Shown piece after piece: positions 19,264-25,090 of a DNA stretch of 25,090 bases (position 1 is the first letter of the stretch; each line of letters begins with the position of its first letter). Both the position numbers and the translations under genes were made by a program. This DNA comes from Chloromonas sp. AAM2 (lineage: Eukaryota > Chlorophyta > Chlorophyceae > Chlamydomonadales > Chlamydomonadaceae). The DNA lies in contig QAXH01000638.1 of NCBI GenBank assembly GCA_004335635.1, forward strand, positions 755 to 25,844, written 5' to 3'. Under the pieces are notes generated by a model. The model was not told where the DNA came from. It did no database searches and saw only the letters and a list, made by a program, of their open reading frames with translations.

Positions 19264-19730
19264 ACTAGCTGACACTGACCCTAACCCTGACAATCTTTCA
19301 AGTCATGTCATTTTATGGCTAACGAGATGCTTTCGAAAGGTGTTCTGTGGGGTGATGGCCACAAGTGCCTTACCACCCCTTACTGACACGGTCAGATTCC
19401 CCTTTACTAGGAGAAACTTTTGCAATTTGCGCAAGTAGTTGATGTTTGCGTTGAACGCGCTTCATGCTGTGCACTCCCTCCTTGTAACAAATGGTGGATG
19501 ACAGGCGATGGCTTTGACAGGCAATATTGACTCGCCCTCGTGATTTGGCACCAAGAATACCTGTCCAAACGTTCTGAGTAATAGCGCTGGCCGAGTAATG
19601 CTGCTGTGTGCATTGGCAGTGCAAAGGTGCCGGTGTGGTGCTGTTCCTGCAAACACCAGCGCGCCCCCGGTCTTCCATGGTCTTGTACCACAACCTGGCA
19701 TAGCAACTACTCATGTTATAGGGTGCCACA
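19264..19730 (-). mobile_element. 3' end of a transposable element, coding plus 3' untranslated part
   Basis: A minus-strand frame is open from about 19729 to the TAA at 19370-19372. It contains YARLWYKTMEDRGRAGV, NVWTGILGAKSRGRVNIAC, YKEGVHSMKRVQRKHQ, LAQIAKVSPSKGES and VSKGW. Two shorter relatives occur in this window: 8761-8841 keeps the YKEGVH...LAQI part, and 12369-12522 keeps the SKGES...stop part and the sequence after it. That places the element's ORF end at 19370 and its 3' untranslated part at 19264-19369. I cannot name the superfamily; repeated 5' truncation would fit a LINE, but no reverse-transcriptase motif is in view. Confidence 0.65.
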
Positions 19731-19973
19731 CTGGGGCTGAATCATGCATGCGCTTATGTTTTGCTGACCCCACTTGCACTGCTCCGGAATGGTCAACTCG
19801 TCACTGAATCCATATCCAAAAACCATTGATATGCGCATCAGCCAGCATTCCAAAACGCTGCACGTCATTACCTCGCAAACCAGCTTACCCAGCATTCGTA
19901 CCTTGTGCATGCATGCATGCATGACGCTGCGGCCCCGGGTGAGCATGTGATGGCTGCCATGCACGATGCACGA

Positions 19974-20021
19974 TACTTGAATGGAACCTTCTCCATCCAT
20001 TAAACCAACAACGAAATAGTT
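19974..20021 (-). pseudogene. LAGLIDADG homing-endonuclease scrap, organelle-like
   Basis: On the minus strand 16 codons read NYFVVGLMDGEGSIQV, a textbook first LAGLIDADG motif. Codons are AT-rich (TTC GTT GTT GGT TTA ATG GAT GGA GAA), unlike the flanks. The similarity stops abruptly on both sides, and downstream residues (SCIVHGSHHM) no longer look like an endonuclease. Such ORFs sit in group I introns of green-algal and fungal organelles. A small organelle-to-nucleus fragment is the best reading; it cannot be functional. Confidence 0.6.
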
Positions 20022-20107
20022 ACTGGACAAGACCTTGGTGTTATGTTAGTAGGCTGAGCGGGTATCGGTGTATGCAAAACGAGTGATGCATGGCCACCCG
20101 CCTCCTT

Positions 20108-20170
20108 GGGGAGGCAGCCAAGCCCTCTACACCCTGACTGAGACAGCCGTAGCGCTTCATTGGGCACTGC
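20108..20170 (+). mobile_element. Dispersed repeat, copy 1 (GGGGAGGCAGCCAAGCCCTC type)
   Basis: This matches 22882-22967. GGGGAGGCAGCCAAGCCCTC through GACTGAG are nearly identical; then copy 2 has about 25 extra bases before both share CGCTTCATTGGGCACTG. In one frame both give GGSQALYT and LHWAL, so it was probably coding in an element. It lies downstream of the eS30 stop codon. Confidence 0.75.
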
Positions 20171-20234
20171 AATGCAGAGTGATGCATGGCGAGCTGTCAT
20201 GATGCAAGCGAGCTGTCCCAAATCGTGCAATAGA

Positions 20235-20239
20235 TTACA
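20235..20239 (-). terminator. TGTAA polyadenylation signal for eS30
   Basis: TTACA on the plus strand, about 270 nt after the eS30 stop codon on the gene's own strand. If used, the eS30 3' UTR does not reach the repeat at 20108-20170. Confidence 0.4.
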
Positions 20240-20509
20240 CAATGGTTACCCTTGTCTCAACAACGCGGGTATAAGTCTGGGTTGACCTTGGTCCACAACA
20301 TATGCATGGCAATGGCCTGCTGCAGGTGCCAGCCTGAAACACCCCATGACAGAAGCTGGCTGCAGATTGCATCACAGCAGCGCTCAAAACACACGATCAT
20401 ATGCTGCAGGTGAGCTGTTCCGAACCGCTTTGTTGCTTGAGCTGGCCAAATTTCTATTTGCCACTCCATGCTGTGACCAAGGCTGGTGGCTGGGCTCAGG
20501 TGGGTGGGC

Positions 20510-21087
20510 TTACACGCCCTGCTTGTTTGGCCCCTTCTTGCCAAAGCCGACAACTGCAAACACAAACAAGCAAAAGATTACAAATGCTTTTCCATGCGCT
20601 CGTCCTGCGTCGCACCAGAGGTCAAGAGCACCGCAGTACAACAACCCCAGCTGGAGCAAGGACCAAAACATCAGGCCTGTCGAGGCTATTGCAGCGACGT
20701 ACTATGTGGTACACGATCAACGCTGGCCATCAAGAGGGAAGCGGCTACTCACCAACATTCACGAAGCGGCGGTTGTACTTGATGCGCTTCATGGCACGTC
20801 CCTTGGGCTTCTTCTTCTTGTCTTGCTTTGCGACCTTGGGTGTCTGGCCGCGCACCTTACCAGCACGAGCCAAGGAACCGTGGACCTTACCTGCGGAACA
20901 TAGCAACAGTGCGATCTTAACTTCAGGACTGCACGCCGCTGGCACGCTGGGTGAGTATCGCTTCTAGCCAGACAATCCAAGGCAATAATGTTGCAGAACT
21001 TCGGTCTGCCTTGCACCTCGCCATCCTGTTGCATAGAAACATGCAACCAGGTGCTGTATGCTGCTGGAATGGTGTTTACTCACCCAT
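20510..21087 (-). CDS. RPS30: 40S ribosomal protein eS30
   Basis: Three exons: 21087-21084 (ATGG), 20890-20753 and 20553-20510 (TAA). Donors are ATGG|GTGAGT and GTTG|GTGAGT, acceptors CCGCAG and TTTGCAG, and phases agree, giving 61 residues. The protein reads [47 protein letters not shown] and [14 protein letters not shown]. This is the full eS30 family sequence, including the Lys run and the GFGKK end. The family member is a small basic protein of the small ribosomal subunit near the decoding region. In animals it is made fused to a ubiquitin-like domain (FAU); here the ATG is directly before GKVHGS, so there is no fusion, as in plants and yeast. The first coding exon is only four bases. It is divergent from the GCIP-family gene. 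Confidence 0.95.
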
Positions 21088-21307
21088 GGTGCTTGATTGG
21101 CAGCGATAAAGAGGGCCTTCTCCAGGTGCGCAGCGCCGTGATGAGGGGGACGAAGACGCAAGCCCACGTGATGTCCGTTATTTGCCTGGTTGCATGCTGG
21201 TTGCATGCCGGTCTGCCCGTTGCTAGCGCGCTCAACTGGTCTCAGGGCTTGAAATCTGAGCTTTGAAAACCGGTGATTGCTGTCAGTGGCAGCCTCACAC
21301 AGGCAGC
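21088..21307. promoter_or_regulatory. Shared 5' region of eS30 and the GCIP-family gene
   Basis: 220 bp separate the two start codons, which point away from each other. Both 5' UTRs and any core promoters must fit here. I see no clear TATA box. A bidirectional promoter is inferred from layout. Confidence 0.5.
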
Positions 21308-24300
21308 ATGTCCCTTCAGACACTTGCTCAGCGGACACAAGATGCTCTCCAGGCTGCCGCTGATGTTTTCAAGGGGTCAGCCTCCAATAGTCCACCAACA
21401 GAACAGCAGCAGAGCATTGTCAAAGGCCTGGCAGACAAGATCAAAGGAGATGCTGCCAAAAGTGAGCAGACAACACGCATATGCAGAACCCAGAGCACTC
21501 TTGCAATTCGATTGATTCACGCCTGCTGGTGGAGCTGACTCTTACACTCTGTCTCGGCCTGCAGTCGGAGTGATGTTTGGAGGCGAGAAGTCCCCTGCTC
21601 TGAGCATGGCTGAGGCCAGCGGTTTGCTAACCGCACTGCAGCAGGGGACAGAAGCTCTTTGCATATGCATGCACTCGTTTACGTATCAGGTGGGTCCAAG
21701 CGAGGAAACACAACAGGTCATTGAACATCTACGCACTCCCTGTTCTTGCCAGCTCTCAATGAGTTGACAGCAGGGCGGCTGGGTGGGACCGGCAGCACAG
21801 CAGGAGACAAACAGGCAGAGGATTGCATACATCAGCAAATTGTTCAATCACAACAAGCAGAACTTTTGACATTCGTCTCACCACAGTGCATCACGGTCAC
21901 AACAAATATGGGAGTATGGGAGTATATGTCATGAGTGCCGTTGTCGGGCCAGTGAAGCATACAGGGCCATCTACATGAATGGAGCATGACCATTGCAGCA
22001 GCATGGCCCTGATTGTCGTTGCATGCGCAGCACAAACGACGCGACACAATGCTCACATCAATCAAACGACGCGACACAGCGCTCATTGCACCGATCCTTT
22101 GCAGGCAGGTCCCAGCTTGCGAGATGATCTCAAGGCGGGTGCTACCTCTGTGGCTGCTGAGTGTGCATCCCTTGCCCAGACCCTTGGGAATGACCAGACA
22201 TCGCCTGGGGCAATCTCACATGCTGTGGGTGAGTTGACTCGTGCGTGATGGCCACACGCAGCAGCAGCACCTAGAATGGCTGTTCATTCGACCCTTGTGT
22301 GACGGAAGCTGTTAGGATTCTAGTGATAGCTGCAGCATGGCGTTGCCACTATACAGTCCTGCTGAACCAGCACAGCTGCAAGTTTGCATAACCATGGCAG
22401 CGTTGTTGTGAAGCATCTTGCACGCATGCCTGGCTTACGGTGTCTAGCTGTCCACACATTTCTTAACCTGCCCGCAGCCACCGTGTGGGGTGCATGTGAT
22501 GCGGTCAAGCGCCAGCCCCTGGACAACAAGACAGCTCTCTTCAAACGTTTTGCAGCGGTCTTGCGAGCGGGCAAGGATGCAGTGCGTGAGGTGTGTTTCG
22601 GGGAGTTCTACATCGGCATTGATAGCTTTTGAATGCCGTCATTTAATCATGCAGCGTGGTATCGACGGCCGGCCGGGGGCATATATAACCGATGGGCCTA
22701 GACAGGCAGTGGGTAGGAAGTGCTAGGTTGTGGTCTTTCTTGTTGCTTGTGTAATGCACGGGCAGTGCGTCACTGGCAGTGCACATAAATGTGCTCAGTC
22801 CTACTTACAGGAAAGCGAGAGATTCAAAACCAGGTGCATGCGTTGCCACACGTCGCACGTGTCCTGGCCGTCCGCCACTATGGGGAGGCAGCCAAGCCCT
22901 CTACACCCCGACTGAGGCACGCATTGCAGAGCAAGCAAATCCAACCGCAACGCTTCATTGGGCACTGGACACAGATCGTCTTATATAGCCACACCCGGGG
23001 TAACTGCTAGCAGAACTGACATGTCCTGGCGTGATTACAGGTGGCGAGGGACTCTAACCCCTCCAACCTACAAGTGAAGGGGATTATGACACACCGCCAT
23101 AGTAATGGTGGTGGTCAACCCTCGATGATCAGAAACAAACTAATTAATTCGTCACATGGACCCAGAAGGCGTGCATCAACATCATAGGGCAGGTCAATCT
23201 ACGGCACGTTCACCATCGCTGTGTTCAGGTCAGGCTTGGCTGTTTGTTGCTAACTTGCAGAAACATTTCACAAGCTCAAGAGAGCTCATCTGCCTGCATG
23301 ATGTGCTTGCAGATGAGTGAATTGTCTCAGGAAAACAATGGCGTGCCAGAGGGGGAGGAGGAGGAGCAAGGGGCCGGTGAAGCCGAAGTCTCCACGGCTA
23401 CGCAACAAAATGGTAAAAACACATGCAAGTTAGGTCGTGGTTTCAAGATTCTGTCACAGGATGACCAGGGGGGCAGTTTGCAAGATTGTTATCACAGCGC
23501 TCTGACGCATATCCTGGCAGGATTATCCTAGTGCAGGCCAATCACCACCACCACCATGGTGTAGTGTTGGCTGTGTAGTGTTCAGGTTGTTGTTTACTCT
23601 GCAGTCTGGAGCACATCATGTAGCCTGGCACCTGGTATCCCGCTCGCTGGCCAGCGTCTTCCAAGGTCCCATCTGTGGTCACAACCTTACAGGGCTCACG
23701 TGAGCAACAGCGGTGACATTTCATTACTTCCCTTCCTTTGTCTGCAGGTCATGATGAGCTGGAGGAAGCAGCTGGCGCCAGCAGCCCACCCACCACAGTC
23801 CAGCAAGAGCAGGCAGCCAGCGCTCAGCTCAATGGTGTGCAGCAAGAGGACAGCGATGGCCTGCTTTCAGATGGCGACTTTACCGGTGAACCGCTGTCAG
23901 CTGATGAGCGCCAGGTGCTTGAAGCTGGCCGGCAGTTGATGGACCTGGCGATCAAGGCCATCAATCTGCTGGCCAAGCCACTTCTCAAAGGTAAGATAAG
24001 CCACTGCTGCAGGCATGGCCTTGCCCATGCGCATGGCCTTACTACACATGCAAGTTTGCACACGCACGGCATGAATGCTGGCCAAATCATGCACGCACAT
24101 GCACAATGTTCCAGTATGCCATGTTGCGTTTCTATGCTTGCTGTATGGTGGTCATATCTGTGCCCCAGGCTGCCCTTGATAAGCCCAGGCCTCATCTTGT
24201 GCTGCAACTGCCATGTGCTCCCTGTGAGTGGGTGGGTGGGTGAGTGAATGAGTGTCTTCTTACACCTGTACCACCTGGCAAGTTGAACAGAAGATGGCTT

Positions 24301-24762
24301 CAGCTCCAAGTGCAACATCATCTTACTCGCATCGCAAGGGCTGCTGGTGCGAAGTCCCGTCATCACCTCATTCTGTCATCTGTTCCTGAGCTGCCCTAGA
24401 TGAACACAGGGCGTCCCAGCCTCATTTTGTGCTGTGCCGATCATGCTTTTTGCTTACGTACACGTTGTCCTGTGCTCTGTGCTCGCAGCCAGCGCACTCC
24501 CGCCTGCTGCTGTTGAGAGCTGGGAGAGCTGCGTGTGGCACATCCGCAGCCTGCAGCGCGGCCTGGAGGACATGGGGGCGGCGCTGTACGCTCCGCAGGT
24601 GCGCAGGAGGAGACATGCATGGGACATGCTTACATGCAGGGGTTATGCATGGCGCGACTGTGGCATGGGCTTTGTCTGAATCACTGTCATGTAACATTGG
24701 TGTGTGTTCAGAAGCGTTCGTCGGTTGCTCAACCTTCCAGGTCATTGCAGGAAGAACATTAA
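21308..24762 (+). CDS. GCIP / cyclin-D1-binding protein 1 (CCNDBP1) family protein
   Basis: Eight exons join in phase: 21308-21461, 21565-21689, 22105-22228, 22478-22590, 23313-23412, 23748-23990, 24489-24598 and 24712-24762 (TAA), totalling 1020 nt (339 residues, close to the family's usual 330-360). The N-terminus (MSLQTLAQRTQDALQAAADV) is helical. A middle segment AGPSLRDDLKAGATSVA and ATVWGACDAVKR matches the conserved GPxL and VWxxCxxV parts of the family. An acidic linker (GEEEEQGAGEAE) precedes the C-terminal domain: PLSADERQVLEAGRQLM and WHIRSLQRGLEDMGAALYAP, matching the plant LSPEEM and IDELGACLYPPQ motifs. Family members in animals bind D-type cyclins or HLH factors; the role in algae is unknown. 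The last exon is the least certain: an acceptor at 24736-24741 gives a different tail. Confidence 0.75.
22882..22967 (+). mobile_element. Dispersed repeat, copy 2, in intron 4 of the GCIP-family gene
   Basis: This is the longer relative of 20108-20170. One frame reads WGGSQALYTPTEARIAEQ, then ANPTATLHWALDTDRLI and a stop, which looks like a genuine former protein end. The intron (22591-23312, 722 nt) is the longest or second longest in the gene, consistent with an insertion. Confidence 0.7.
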
Positions 24763-24859
24763 CCCTGTACGCTGCCCAAGTGCAGGAAATTTGGGTGGCT
24801 CCTAAAATGACAATGAGGTCACTATATACGAAACACACACCCTAACCTGCATAACAAGA

Positions 24860-25090
24860 ATGGCAGCATCTGCATCATCCAACAGCGCCTCCAGGAACAA
24901 AAAGAAGAGACCCACTATGTCAAATGAAGCAACAGAAGACCCTCCACTGAACGAAGGGCAGACGACACTCCCCGGTGCACCTCCATTGGAAGGGCGACCA
25001 AGAAGAAAGGAGAGTTGGAAGCAGGCTGTGGGACGTCTCCGTGCGCAACAGACTAAATTGCTCAAGAGAGTCAAGCAGCTGGAACACTAG
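24860..25090 (+). CDS. 76-residue basic coiled-coil ORF at the window end
   Basis: A complete ATG-to-TAG frame. It reads MAASASSNSASRNKKKRPT, an acidic/Pro-rich middle, RPRRKESWKQAVGRLRAQQ and TKLLKRVKQLEH. The end looks like the start of a coiled coil cut short by the stop. It begins about 100 nt after the GCIP-family stop, so it may instead be part of that 3' UTR, or the first ORF of a transposable element running out of the window. No family is recognised. Confidence 0.4.
   Translation: MAASASSNSASRNKKKRPTMSNEATEDPPLNEGQTTLPGAPPLEGRPRRKESWKQAVGRLRAQQTKLLKRVKQLEH

Noticed and set aside
19265..19290. Telomere-like CCCTAACCCTGA
   Set aside because: There are only one to two imperfect units, inside the transposable-element 3' segment; green-algal telomere repeats are also usually TTTTAGGG.
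19598..19807. Plus-strand Cys/Thr-rich frame
   Set aside because: It is antisense to the transposable-element frame on the minus strand, which is supported by conserved copies.
21746..21934. Plus-strand frame with ALNELTAGRLGGTGSTAG as an extra GCIP exon
   Set aside because: It does not match the phase of the neighbouring exons, lacks a good donor, and skipping it gives a sequence that fits the family better.

Overview
The window looks like nuclear DNA of a chlorophyte green alga, most likely a chlamydomonadalean (Haematococcus/volvocine-like) species. Evidence: short spliced exons with GT-AG introns of about 50-1500 nt, TGTAA polyadenylation-type signals, Ala/Gln-rich coding sequence, many GCATGC-rich and short tandem repeats, and an inserted plastid rbcL piece carrying the GGAGCTTCGCTCC palindromes known from volvocalean plastomes. 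The order is inferred; no database search was possible. Most genes were assembled by hand from exons whose splice phases agree, so exon ends are predictions.

Left third (1-5127, plus): the 3' part of a large multi-exon gene with a ChAPs/TPR-like C-terminal region. At 5396-5891 there may be a small plus-strand gene. From 6682 to 10577 runs a minus-strand gene for an Ala-rich, basic, probably nuclear protein; its last intron holds an ~880 bp plastid-derived insertion (6797-7676) ending in a frameshifted rbcL fragment. Head to head with it is a compact plus-strand gene (10773-11860) for a 138-residue membrane/coiled-coil protein.

Middle (12 to 19 kb): a weak plus-strand gene ending at 12967, a minus-strand gene (13932-15023) with a stem-loop across its stop codon, a block of minisatellites and a CTGCGGG-rich stretch, then minus-strand exons of one or more unrecognised genes or elements (16122-18288). 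Two dispersed-repeat families have copies here, one of which is the coding 3' end of a transposable element.

Right part (19.2-25.1 kb): a transposable-element 3' end, a ~48 bp organelle-like LAGLIDADG endonuclease scrap, then two well-supported genes in head-to-head arrangement: ribosomal protein eS30 (minus, 20510-21087) and a GCIP/cyclin-D1-binding-protein family gene (plus, 21308-24762, eight exons, 339 residues). They share a ~220 bp intergenic region, suggesting a bidirectional promoter. The window ends in a complete 76-codon basic coiled-coil ORF. No clear prokaryotic-style system, CRISPR array, rRNA or tRNA was seen.
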